DNA of 64,000 bases, taken from Klebsormidium nitens. Lineage: Eukaryota; Streptophyta; Klebsormidiophyceae; Klebsormidiales; Klebsormidiaceae. The notes under the pieces are model-generated. The model had not been told where the DNA came from and made no database searches. It saw nothing but the letters and a program-made list of their open reading frames with translations. The stretch is from contig DF237030.1 in NCBI GenBank assembly GCA_000708835.1, positions 124,001 through 188,000 on the forward strand, read 5' to 3'. The translations under genes and the position numbers were made by a program. This document shows positions 23,953 through 35,700 of this stretch, piece by piece. Positions within the stretch are counted from its first letter, which is position 1. Each line of letters opens with the position of its first letter.

Positions 23953-25870
23953 CACTCGCCGAGCTTGTCACATTTTTCGAGAAGGGCCGAAAAGAGGAGA
24001 GCTACCGTCAGGCCGACCTTCACGAGCGATCGCTCTTCCCGCTCGCGCCGCAGATTCTGGGGCTGCTAGAGGCACGCGCGCATTCCGATCTCGAGAGGGC
24101 GGCCGATTTTGTGACGGCCTCGCTGTACGTCCTGTCTGAGATTGTCAATTCGGAAGTATCTAGACAGGCGGAGCTTTCCGAGGTACCTCCGGAAGAAGGC
24201 GTATTAGAGGAGGTGGGAGTTCGGCTGCTGACGTGGCTGAAGCTGCACCTCTCCGCGGTGCGCGGCCGCCAGCTCCTCTTCTTCGCACTCACCACTGTCG
24301 GCCAATGCGCGCACGCCACGTGGGAGTCTCTGGCGGCTATCCTAAACGCGGGGGGGTTTCTCGTCTTTTGCAAGGAGTGCTTTGGCGGCAACTCGCAGCA
24401 GGCGACGCTCGAAGAGACGGAGGAGCTTGCGGAGTGCGTGCTGACGCCCCTCCGAGCGCCACGTGGCGTGCGGGGAGGGGCCGCACAAATCGCGGTGAAA
24501 GAAGCTCTGACGAAGGACGGGATGCTCACGTGGGTCTTCGAGCGCGCGGGGCGCGGGGTTCAACATAGACAAGCGCCCAAGCCTCCTCCCCCTTCTAGCG
24601 CTCTGCCAAAAAGTCCAAGTTGACGTCAGCGCCTTTCTTACGCCCGAGCTGTTTCGCCTTTTCGTCCGGCAGCTGAAGCGCAATTGGCGCGGTTTCCAGG
24701 GCATTCTGCCGACGTACGAAAATGAGAACCTCGCGCTGCGCAAGTTGGGCGGCGAGTTCAACCGGGTCGCGGGGCACGTTCACATTGTCGAGGCAATGCT
24801 CTGCGGCAGTCGGCGGGGCGGGGGTGGGAACTGGGACCCGGGCTACCTCGCGGACGTCCGCGCGGCAGTTTCGCGCGGAACGCGCCGTCCGGCGGCGGAA
24901 AACTTCATGACGTTCTGCGAGGCGGAAGGCGTTCCCGTGTTCGCGTCGCTCGTGGAAGAGCGGAACCGACTGGAGCGGTTTCGAGCCCGGGCGGAACTGG
25001 GGGGGCATGTAATGCCGGAGGCTGCTGACGTGGCGCGGCGGGTGGACGCCGTGTGGGAGCTGGTGGCGGACGCGTTCAGCCTGCATAAGTGCGCCAACTT
25101 TCAGGTACAATCGCTGATTTCTTTTCCTTTTCCTCTAACCTTTTGTTCTTTTCTCGCACATTCGTTTCATTCTAAAGTTGTTTCGTTTTCGTTTCGTCCT
25201 CTGAATCGGTGTTTCCATCCCCTTCCCCCTGGTTCCTCCGTAAAGTCCGCGTTTCTATCCGATCTGTTTTCACTCGTCTCCCTTCCCGTAATGATTTTCT
25301 CTCCTTTCTCTTCGGTCTCCTCTTTGACTTCCTTTACCAGGCCGGTACGTTTTAGCCAGTTTTTCGTTTCCGTGTTTGTACAGCTTTTTGCTCCTCCTCG
25401 AAAAAGGCTGACGTGTCATTGTCTAAGCGTGGTCTAGGATCTTTGACGGCTGGTCGACAACAGTTGACAGAATGCATGCCTGCACTCCGAGGAGCTTCTG
25501 CGAAATCCCAGAGTGGTGAAGGTGATTTGTGATGCTGACCACGCTTACAAAATTTCATTTGGGCACAAAATATCATCGCGATCCAAGCTCTCAATGTTTT
25601 CGTCAGCGGATCTTATTGTGCAGAGTCATCCCCGTTGGGCGTCGACCCGCCTGCTCTGTATGCTAGCAAAGCTCTCTTCCACTTAATTACTCTGCATTTC
25701 AACCATCGACAGCCAGTTTTCCGCTTTCGCAGGCGTGCTCGCGAGTGGAGGACCAGAAGGGAGTATTCATGAGGTGTGGCAGATGTAAATCCGCCCGGTA
25801 CTGCAGCCGAGAATGTCAAAGAGCGCACTGGTTAGCTGGGCACAAATGGGAGTGCCAGTTTTCGGCGTAG
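23953..25870 (+). CDS. Second MYND-type zinc-finger protein, frameshifted, 5' exon not found
   Basis: The reading frame from ALAELVTFFEKGRKEES runs helical and leucine-rich to about 24550. There a one-base change in a GC run shifts it: ERAGRG before, GFNIDKRPSLLPLLALC after. It continues to KCANFQ at 25104. The terminal exon 25733-25870 is phase 0 and codes a full MYND finger: ACSRVEDQKGVFMRCGRCKSARYCSRECQRAHW...HKWEC. No ATG precedes the body in frame, so at least one upstream exon is missing; 23953 is a proposed acceptor (AATTGCAG). The intervening intron is strongly pyrimidine-rich at 25105-25350. The function of the body is unknown. It shares only the 3'-terminal MYND layout with the gene at 16580. 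Confidence 0.7.
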
Positions 25871-26762
25871 GGTAACTACCGTCTGATTATGAAGTGAAAT
25901 TCAGCAAACCTCCAGTTTGAGATACAGTAGTATAGCGAGTCCCCGTATACAAAAATTTTTAGTGACCCACTTTCCGGAGGTCCTGTCAATCATTCGTGCA
26001 GTGCCTGAGACCAGGTAAGGTACATTCCAGCCGCCACATTCCCGGTACTAGCATTACGGCTACTATAGTTTCAGTGACGCATGCCCCTGGCCGAAAGCGA
26101 AGTACTTTACTTGACCTGGCACGAAGTATATCGCTCCTCCTTGTAATGTTTAGATATGATGTTCTTCCTCGAAACATGCAGGTTTCACTCTTCGTTCAGT
26201 TCTTCTGTATGCGATTACAGCCATGCAGCGTGCACGCTGATGCACGCTTGGTCGAGTCAAACTGATTTTTGGAAGAATTTTACATCGGCATAAATCCTGT
26301 TTCCCCGCACGGCCAGGCTCCTCCGATCACATAATGTCTGTAGGCATGCACATGATCTGCATATATCCTGCAGAGTATATACCACAATTGTACAATGTGG
26401 GCGAAGTCGAGGCGCGGACGGTCCTTCAAGATCAATAGATTCATGTTTTTAAGAGTTGAGCTCGATGATATGAACACTTGTACGTCACGGTGTATCAGAA
26501 AAGTTGGACTCAACTGTGCCAAGACTGATACATGGCACCGCACGGTTGCTGATGCAATGATAAGCATGCATACCCGCACGTACGTATCAATGTGGACCAT
26601 TCAATGCGCCAATTTTGACTGCAGCAGCGATTCCGCCAATCTGCCGTTGGTGCAACGTGGGGAAACTTGGAAGTGTTTTTGACAGTGTGGCCAAGTAATC
26701 AACTCCGCGTTCTGCTGTATATAATTCGCAATATATTATTCGCAGAGGCTTCTTTTCAAAAG
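25871..26762. other. Intergenic, convergent 3' ends of MYND-2 and MIP2-like gene
   Basis: About 0.9 kb between two converging genes. The small ORFs have no recognisable content. No repeat or RNA gene seen. Confidence 0.55.
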
Positions 26763-29700
26763 CTACTTCAAATCCTGCACAAGCGCATTCAGTGCCTTGC
26801 TCGACAACCGCACTACCCGTTTCGCAATCTCTTCGACCGGGCCAACTAGATACGCACCACCAAGCAAACCTTCCCCCTCCGCCGCGGAAAGGGCCCTGTT
26901 GAGCCCACGCGCAATCCGCACGTGCTGGGGCAGCTTCCTCTTCAAGTACCGCAGGTACCTCAACAAGGCCTCCGGCGCGCCGTCCCACGTGGCAAGAGCG
27001 GGCGGCACGCGGAGGTACTGCAAAACGAGCGCCCCCGCGAAGCCGTACATCTGACACGCGGCTAGCTCCGCAACGAGACACGAAAAGGCGACCGCCGCGA
27101 GAGGGTTTACGCCGGGGCTTTGGGGACCGTTCGAGAGGAGCAGCTGCTGCTGGTCTCGCGCCAGGGGGGTGACCGCGAGGCACAGCGCACGTAGCAGGTG
27201 CGTCCCCCCCTCGTGGGCGATTTTGGGCAGTAGCTCGTGCGCTAGAACGAGCCCCAGAAGATCCGCATCCACCTTGTCGAACTCTCTTCTCGCTGCGGCC
27301 ACGAAATCCGACACGTGTGGGCACGGTTCAATCTCAGACACCTGTCCGGACTCGCCGCGACTTTCCGACTCCTTCGCTCCTTTCCCCACCCCCGCGCTTT
27401 CCCTTTGGATGTAGCTCGCAGACTCCTTGCGCTCTCCCCCGCTTTTCGTACCCGTCCATGACGTCAGCAAAGACACCGCCCTCTCCGTCTTGTCCGCCAG
27501 AGGTGACATCAGAGCCACTTTCGCTGCGGCCACGCTCCCAATCGTCTCCTCGGCTTCACGTGTCAGCTCCAGGGCCTCCGTGGGGCTGATGACGTCATCG
27601 CCGGTCCAGCGGTCAAGCACGACGAGGGCAGCCCGCGGGGTGCGTGACGTCAGCAACACGGAGAGGAGCAGCTTGGCCGACCTGCACAATGGCCACGTGT
27701 CAGCGGAAAGTGAGATGGACACGTGCCAAGAAAGGCAAGAACGAAACAGCCGACACTACAAGTAGGGCTATATTGTCAAAACGTGTGAAGCAGATAAAGG
27801 GTATTGCGAAAAGCAGGCAGAGCGTAGAATTGACAAGAGCTTCGATTCCATGGTCGCGGAGCCTGTCTTTCAAGTGCCAGAGTCCTGTGCCTATTAGCGA
27901 GCGTCCAAAGATCAGCAGCTTGCTAGTGCTTGCTTCTCACGGAAGCGGAAAAGACGGGTTCATGAGACATAAGAAAGAGCAGACAGTAGCTGCTCGTTTT
28001 CCGCAACAAAATCTGTAAAGCTAACCTGAACAAGTGACCACTATTGGATGTGACGAGACTGAAGACGAAAAACGAAACAGGGCTAACGGATGTACAGCTG
28101 GGGGAAAGAGGTTTCCTAGAGAGTCAAAAGGAATTACATACCGAGTTGCCAAACAACCAGAGATATTTGGGAGCCATCATCAGGGAAACCTGGGGACAAA
28201 TTCGCGGCAGACTCTCACCCGTGGAATCGACTAATCTTCGTCCCTTCTTCTTCACTCTCTTGTTCTGCCGCTGCCTCCGCCCGTCCAACAAGATCGCTTC
28301 CCTTCTTTTCCGCGTCTCGCTCTCCCTCGGACTCCAGAACCGTTGGCTTTTCTTCGTCCCTGCTGCGTTCCCCTTTCTCTTCCGTTTTCACAGAACTAGA
28401 CCCGTCTTGTACAATCGCCTTTCCGTCTTCCTCCTCGGCAGACTTCGCTCCCTCCGACCCTTCCGATGTTTCTGCTCCTTCTTGAATTGCACCTGTTCCT
28501 GCGCCACCCCCCTCTTTTCCCTGCTCAACGCCCCCCCCCGTTTCGGAACCAAACGCCGCCGAGTTCGCCTCCCACAGCCTCAGCAGCCCAAACAACGCCC
28601 CCACCCGCGCCTCAAACACCCCTGCTCCTGACGCTGACTCTTCCCTGACGTCACCCGACTCTGTGCTGATGTCAGCCGACGACCCACCGACGTCAGCGAC
28701 CAGCGTCCGGAACAGCGCCTCGCACGCCGGAACCGTGCTGACGTCATCCACCTCGCGGTCCGGCCACTCCCCCTGCACAATCTCGGCGGTCTTGAGTAGC
28801 AGCAGTGACGTTCTGGGGGGATGAGGCCCCTCGGCATTCGAGCCCGGAACTCCCCCCCCCTGCTTAGTTTCTTCGCTCCCGGGGGGCAGTCGCCAGCCTT
28901 TCCAAACCCGGGGATTGCCCCCCTGCCCCGGTTTGTCTTCCAACGAGTTCAGCAGCTCGAGCGTCCGGATCTTCCTCCGCAGGGGAACGGCCGGATCGTC
29001 CATAAACGCCTTAATCCGCGTCCAAACCTCCCGTCGAACGCTGTCGAGTTCACCCCCGTCTTCGCTGCTTTCTTCGTCAGCTAATCCCGCCAAGACCAAC
29101 TCCAAACCGTCTTGTGAACCCGCCTGCACTGACCCATTTCCGCGACTCAGTGCTTCCTCGAGCGCTGACCGGTAAACGGCCACTAACCCGCCGTTCCTTT
29201 GACCCGTTAACCCACCGGTATGCGCCTCTTCCGGACTTCCCCCCCCCTCACTCTCACTCCGCCCTTCTTCACTTTCTCCTTTTGCTTCCTGCCCGTGAAG
29301 TTCCGTCCACATCTTTTTGACAGGCCGGTAAGGAACCCCGACCAGAACGAGCGCCTTCAAAGCACTGTATCGGACCCCCCCTGGGGATGCCTCACTTTCA
29401 GCTCCGCTCCGAGTACCACTTTCCGGCCAGGACGGAACGGAACGCTCGGCAGCGGCAGCCTGGCTGTCGCTGACGTCACCGCTCTCTTTCACTTCTTTCA
29501 CCGCCTTCAAAACAGCGCCAGCCTCCGCAAAATCTGCCGCTAGTTCCTCAAGCCGTTTGTTTGCCCGCGGGTTCTCAAATGCTGCGGCTTTGAACAGCGC
29601 GCTCGCATCCTCGTAGAGCCGCGTCCGAAGCCTGAGCGCTTCTCCGGGTTCGGACGGACCCCCAGCTTCGTACGCCCACCGCAGGACGTCCGAAAACAGT

Positions 29701-32700
29701 CCCTCCAGGTCCTCCGGCCCCAAGTTTCCGATCGCACCTTTGCTGTCGTCGTAAGCGCTCGCCAGTTCTTGAATCCCAGGCACTTCCTTTTCGCTTCCAT
29801 TTCCGCTTCCGCTCCTGGCCGCTCCCGGGACCGCCACAGATCCCTCTTTGCTGACGTTGTCAGCCTCGGTAATGACGTCAGCAAACCGCCTCCGCACCGC
29901 AGCAAGGTGAATGCGGCCCGGGGTCGCATCGCTCCGCGCCGAGAACGCCCTCTCTAGTTCTTGGACGGTCCCCACCATGGCCTCCGCATTAAGTAGCGTC
30001 ACGTGGCTTTGCACCAGACCCAAAATTCCGCTCAGAGACCCGTTGCGAAACGGCTCTAACAGTGCCTTGAAGTCTGCTTCGGGTGCTGACGGCATGAGGA
30101 TGAGGTTGGCGCACCGGAGAGCGGGAAAGAAGTCTGGGAAGGAGAGCGCTGACCCCGGGGGACTCCAGCTCTTGGCGAAGTCGGTCTGTGCGTCGGGGGG
30201 GAGCTTACGCCAAATGGAGTCCTGGAGACGCCGCGGGTGTGATCATCAGCAATGTAAGCGAACAAGTTTTGGCAGGATAAGACCAGAGGCTCTACAGGTG
30301 GGCTCTTACGCCTTCGCAATTGTCATTTTGTTGGACTCCTCCACTGGCAGTCCGCTGACTCACGACGTATTGAAGTTCTTCCTCCGCTATGCGGAGCAAT
30401 AGGCCTGCTTCACTCTCTCTCTAGGTGGCTGCTTTCAGGTATCCCGCATCGAAGGCTACAATCAACGAGTTTCCATAGACTCTGCAACCCTCAAGAAGGC
30501 TGAAAGTGACGTCCTTTTTGGGAACTCCGCAAAGAAGGGCAATTGAAGCCGCACGAAGATGACGTTCCTATTAGCGCAAAGTGGTGGGAAGAAGAGCTCA
30601 CCATGAGAGAGAACACAAGTGCTAAGCGGTTGTGTCGTGTTCCGCCCAATGCCGGCCAGACGTCTGACGTCAGCGCATGCATCAGCTCCACCTCCCTTCC
30701 ACTTAAGCCCTCTTGACTCTCCCGGACGCCGTAAGCTACGTCCGTATCCGGCCAACTAGACAGAACCAAGGTTTGCACGTGACAAATCAGGACGCGCCAC
30801 GTGTCCACCCCATACCGCTCCGCCAGCGCCAGAGCCTTCCGGAGCGCTGCGCTCTGCTCTTCAAACGTCCTCGTTTCGGGGGGCTGACTCCCCCTGCGTT
30901 CCTGACCCCCTGGAGCGGTGACGAGCGACATAACGAGCTCCTGTTGGTGTTCTTGGTCGCCGCTAGCAAAGCGGTCAATGTCAACTCCCGGCAGAACCCC
31001 CTCCAAACCCTTGGCGTCCTTGAGTGCCGCCAGTCTCGCTCCGTAGTCCAAACCTTTTTTCCTTAACCCTGATTCCGCATCGCTCCCCCCCGCGCTTTCC
31101 TCCGAGGCCCTGTCCGGCTGTTTGCGCATCTTCGCCAGCAGCTCTTCCGTGCTGAGGTGCAGCAGATTCTCGATCTCACGAGGCCCTTTGTCTGCCGCTA
31201 GCGTCAGCGCCTGGATCCCGTAAAAGTGAACCGCCAGCCGAGTCGCTCGTTCCACCTCGGCAAACGCCTGCGCGTGTTGTACCACTTTCTCCACGAACGA
31301 GGCTCCCTCGTCTGGCCCCATCGCTAGCAAACAGCTAAGAGCGACGCTTTCATACTGGTGTCTTGAATGAGCGCTTGCCGGAGCATCCGAAGTTTCCGCC
31401 CCTCCTTCCGAAGCCCGGTCTGTTCCGAGGGCCCACGCGATACCCGCTAACTGTGCCAACAGCTCGTCACTCGCTGCGAGACCAGACTGGCTCAAAGCGG
31501 TGCGGATAAGCATCCCCGCAGAATGCCCTCGCTCTAGTTCGCCAAAGGACACCTCGCCAAGCCTGCTAGCCTTGTCGAAAAGGCACACCTTTGCCAAACC
31601 CGGCAAGTACACGCGAGCGAACGCGACTGCAATGGACGAAATTCCGGCTGAGTCGCTCACTCTCGCGACCTTTCTCAGAATCTCCATCCCGCTTCGGTCT
31701 TCCGGCTTCACATCTGCCGCCGCGCCTGGCGCTCTGAGCAAAACCCTCAAATAACCCTCCTGCAAACCCGTCTCCAATCCCGCCCCTATACCCCGTCTCA
31801 AGACCTCCTCGCACCGTAGCGCCAGATCCACGCCCTCCCAGACCCTCAACAGCTCATCCATCCCCCCGTCTTCCACGTTCGCAATCGCGAACCCCAAGAG
31901 CTTCTTCCGGTCAGCTGGGCCGACGCCCTGTCCGAGATTCTCGGAAGAGGTTCCGCCCGCCCAGTTTCCCATTGCTGCCGCAAGCGCCCAGGCGGGGTGG
32001 TAATTCTCGTCGACCAGCTCGAGGCAGACCGTGAGAGCAAATCGGACGTCACCGGACGCGAAAGCTGCGTCCGCGGCAAGGGACTTGATGCGGCTTTGCT
32101 CGGTGGAAGTGGAGAGGCCGAGTAAAGTTGACACGTGTAGCAGGTCGGGCAACTTCAAGTATGCCTGCGCAACAAGATGATCATTTAAGTACGTACGGCT
32201 TTCAGAGAAGTTAAACCGATCTCATGCGACTAGTGAGGGAGTGCGCACAATAGATGGGGAGCAGAGAGGCAGGGATGGAAAGGCGAGGCTTACTTCGGGG
32301 AAGGAAAGGAGAAGTGAAGACTGCCGTCGAAAAGTGAAAGAATCACAGCACTCACCAGAGTATCATCAAGAACGCAAAGGCGTCTTGACAGGCCTTACAA
32401 AACGAAGGGAAAGGAGATTGCAAAGGACAACAAGAAGAATGGTCCACTGTTATGCGCTGCTAGAGCTGGTCGCAACGTCCCCTTCTTTGAGCTCCTTGTC
32501 CTGCTGCGGTAATTGCAGAAAAGAAGATTGGCGACCATGGTACTCACTACGCCGGACAGGGGACGAAAACCCGCAAACAAGGAACTAACAAAGCACCATT
32601 GGCTTTGCTTGTCGTTCAGCCATTTGCAGCGCCTCCTCTTTGTCCTTGAGCTGCTTGTATTGCAGCGGAGGATAATGATAAATTCGAAGTGCGCCGACCA

Positions 32701-35700
32701 TGAAGCTCTTGAAACCGGACAGAGGACGGAAGAACGACCAAGAAGCTGCTGTTTGCTTACCTTGTCGTGCGCAGCAAGAGCCATTTGCAGCGCCTCTTCC
32801 TTGTCCTTGAGCTGTTTGTACTGTAGCGGGAGGAGCTCGACACCCAGCTTGGGCAGATGAACCGTGAGGGCCTCCATAAGATCGCGGTCAGCGGCCGCGG
32901 CCGCATTGCCAGGTAGCAGGTCCAGGCACTCGCGCGCATGCCGGATGTCGATACTGCCAATAGACACAGGCAAGGATTAATGGGGAGCTCAAAAGGAATC
33001 ACGAGAAGTTCAAGAAACCAACGGCATCGAAAATAAGTTCCTCTCACGTTGCCAGGTAGCAGGTCCAGGCACTCGCGCGCATGCCGGATGTCAATACTGC
33101 AAAAATCCCGAAAAAGAGAATGATTGAGAAAGTTCGCAAAGGATAAACAAGAATGCAAAGAAGAATCTATGAGAGGTTCAAGTAGCAGAATGCTTCAAGA
33201 CGGGATCCTCAAAGGCCCGGAATGGCCTAAAGGGTAGCGACTGGAAAGCAAAGTCTCTTCATAAGCAAGCAATCCTGAGAAGTACTTCCGGAAGAGCGAA
33301 GGTACAAGAAGATCTCAAATGTGCTCTGAGATGTACACGGCGCGGAACGACTGCGTCACATCACTTTCGCAGCTTCTGACCAGCTCGGGTGATGTCAGCA
33401 GCCGTTTCCATCGTTGATGTGTTCCGGAACGAGGAAATCACCCAAAGAATCCCAACCCACTCAACCACCCAGATCTCGACGCGTCAACACTCAAGATCCA
33501 AAACAATTGAGGCCCATTGCGACCGGAAAGATGGTCTGAGAAAATTGACGATATTCCCAACCTGTCAAGCGCCGCCGCCGAGTAGAAGTACTCCCGCGCG
33601 GCCCCCAGGACCAGCGTCTCCGCCTTGTCCGCCAGCAGCGGGGGCCGCTTTTTGCCCCCGGAAACGTACCCCCGGGCGAGCGAAAGCCTCCCCGCCCGCA
33701 GAAGCGCCCGTACGAATTCGGACAGCAGGTACTGGGTGTCCAAAAAGGTGAAGGCGTCCGATTGGAGAGCGGTGAGATCGTTCCAGAGGGCGTCCCATTG
33801 TGCATCCGGGCCGTTGGATCGGGAGGCCCAGGCCAGGAGCCGTCGGATGAGCTGCTTCACACCGGAGGGGTCGGCGTCGCAGGTGAGGAAGAATGCGAGG
33901 GGGCGCGCCATCTGCCGATGGAATCTCAAAAACTTTAGGCAATTGAGTGAAGCGGCACCTGTGAGCGGGCTCCGCCAGTATATCATTCAGTCAACGTTGA
34001 GGAGATTTCGGCTTTTCTGTCGTGTCATGAAGGAAGCTTGAAAAAAGACGCGGAGATATAATTGCCTTGAATGATCACGACTTCTCCATAAGCACAAGGG
34101 CAGGAAGCACACGCGGAAGTCGTCCCCTTAGTTGGGTTCGGTCGCCCATCAGTTCGAAGAGAGGTTTGTCACGGGTTTCTGTCCCTAAGATACGACTTTG
34201 CGTCAAACACTGTATGCTGGAGGTGTTTTCGCAGAGAATCAGCTTCTTGAAATGCTCTTTCGCCAGAACCGCCCAGATATTAGTGTAGCAGCGGCTTAGG
34301 ACAATAAGAAACGTGTCGAGTTTGCACACAAGCGGAGTATCAAACCCCAACGCTACGTCATCACCAAACGCCATACAATAAACCCCCTAGGATGAGTACA
34401 TTACGAATTGCTCAGGAGCGCCAGAAACCACCGATACACTTACCTGTTGCTTCGCCAGAATGCGCCCCGCTCTCACATGCCGCTCCGCCCGCAAAACCCG
34501 TTTCTCCAACCCTTCCAGCCGCTCACGCGCCGCCACGTCAGCACCCGCTGCCACGTCATCACCCAGCTCCTTGTGCCCCGCGTCCTCCTCCAACGCCGCC
34601 CCTTCCTCCCCCTCAAAACTCTCGAGCGCGTTCTCGAACTCGGCAGGGGGGGCGTTTGCACCCGCTGTCTCCCCCCCCGTCCTTGGAAGATTCGCGAGTA
34701 TCTCAGCCATCCCGCCTTCCTCCCCCTTTCCAGGGCCGATCTTCTTTGGCAGCCGCGAGAAAAACCCCGCAACGCCTCGTTGCCCCGCCGCGCGTTCTGC
34801 CGCGCTTTGAAGGAACCCGGCGACTCTTGCGCGCTTGCTGCCCGCAGGACCGAGCGCCAAAGCGGCGATGCTCGGGGCGGGTTGCGGGGGGCTGCCCCCG
34901 ATCATGGCTTGCGGGCCTGCGAGAAGACAAATGCGCATCAGCAACCTTGCAGAATGCGACTTTTAAGACGACAATGTAAGGTAGTCCGTGTCTCCCATTC
35001 CTCTAAGGAGCTTGCTGAAAGACTTTGACTCAGCAGCTGTCGTGCCGTCTTGTTCAGATTGATAGAGGCAACCAGTGTAACTCTAGCTGCGGTCCAGCAA
35101 CTCGGCAAGTCCGTAAAAAGAGCGTGGGGGCAAGGTAAATAGTTCTCTGCCAGGACCAACGCCATCGCTACTGATTATCCTCATAACGCAGTCTAAACTT
35201 GCCTCGACCACCAGAGGGACCACTTGAAAGAGACATCCTTACCTTGCTTGACACCATCTCCCTTCCCGCTGACGCCCTGAGCCCTGGGGCTGCCGCTCGG
35301 TGTCAACGACTTGGGCCTCATCAGGTCACCCAGCAGCGCCGCCATCTCGTCCCAGGCGTCTGTCGCCTGGCAAGTGTAAACGCACTCCAGCGCGGTTTCC
35401 AACACCTGCTCGTGGCTCAGCAGGCGCTTATTCACACCGGAGCCAGGGAGCGCGGTGGAAACAAGCCCCAGCGCCCCTTTCTCGGCCTGCTGCAGCAGCC
35501 ACCTACGGGGGAACGACTCGCTTGGGCTCATACTAGTTGCGTCGCCCCCTGTCTCCGGACTCGCGGTACTCTCGCCAGCTTCTTCCGGCCCGCCAGAACT
35601 TTTAGGCGTTTCCTCCTGCCGTTCAGCCCAGCGCCGGGCCACCCGGTCCGCCGGGCCCTCTAAATGTATCACCACGTCTTCCTTAGTCGCCCCGCTCATA

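Noticed and set aside
28044-30402. Long plus-strand frames antisense to the MIP2-like exon
   Set aside because: Pro/Ser/Arg-rich mirror of an acidic coding exon; no ATG or splice logic of their own.
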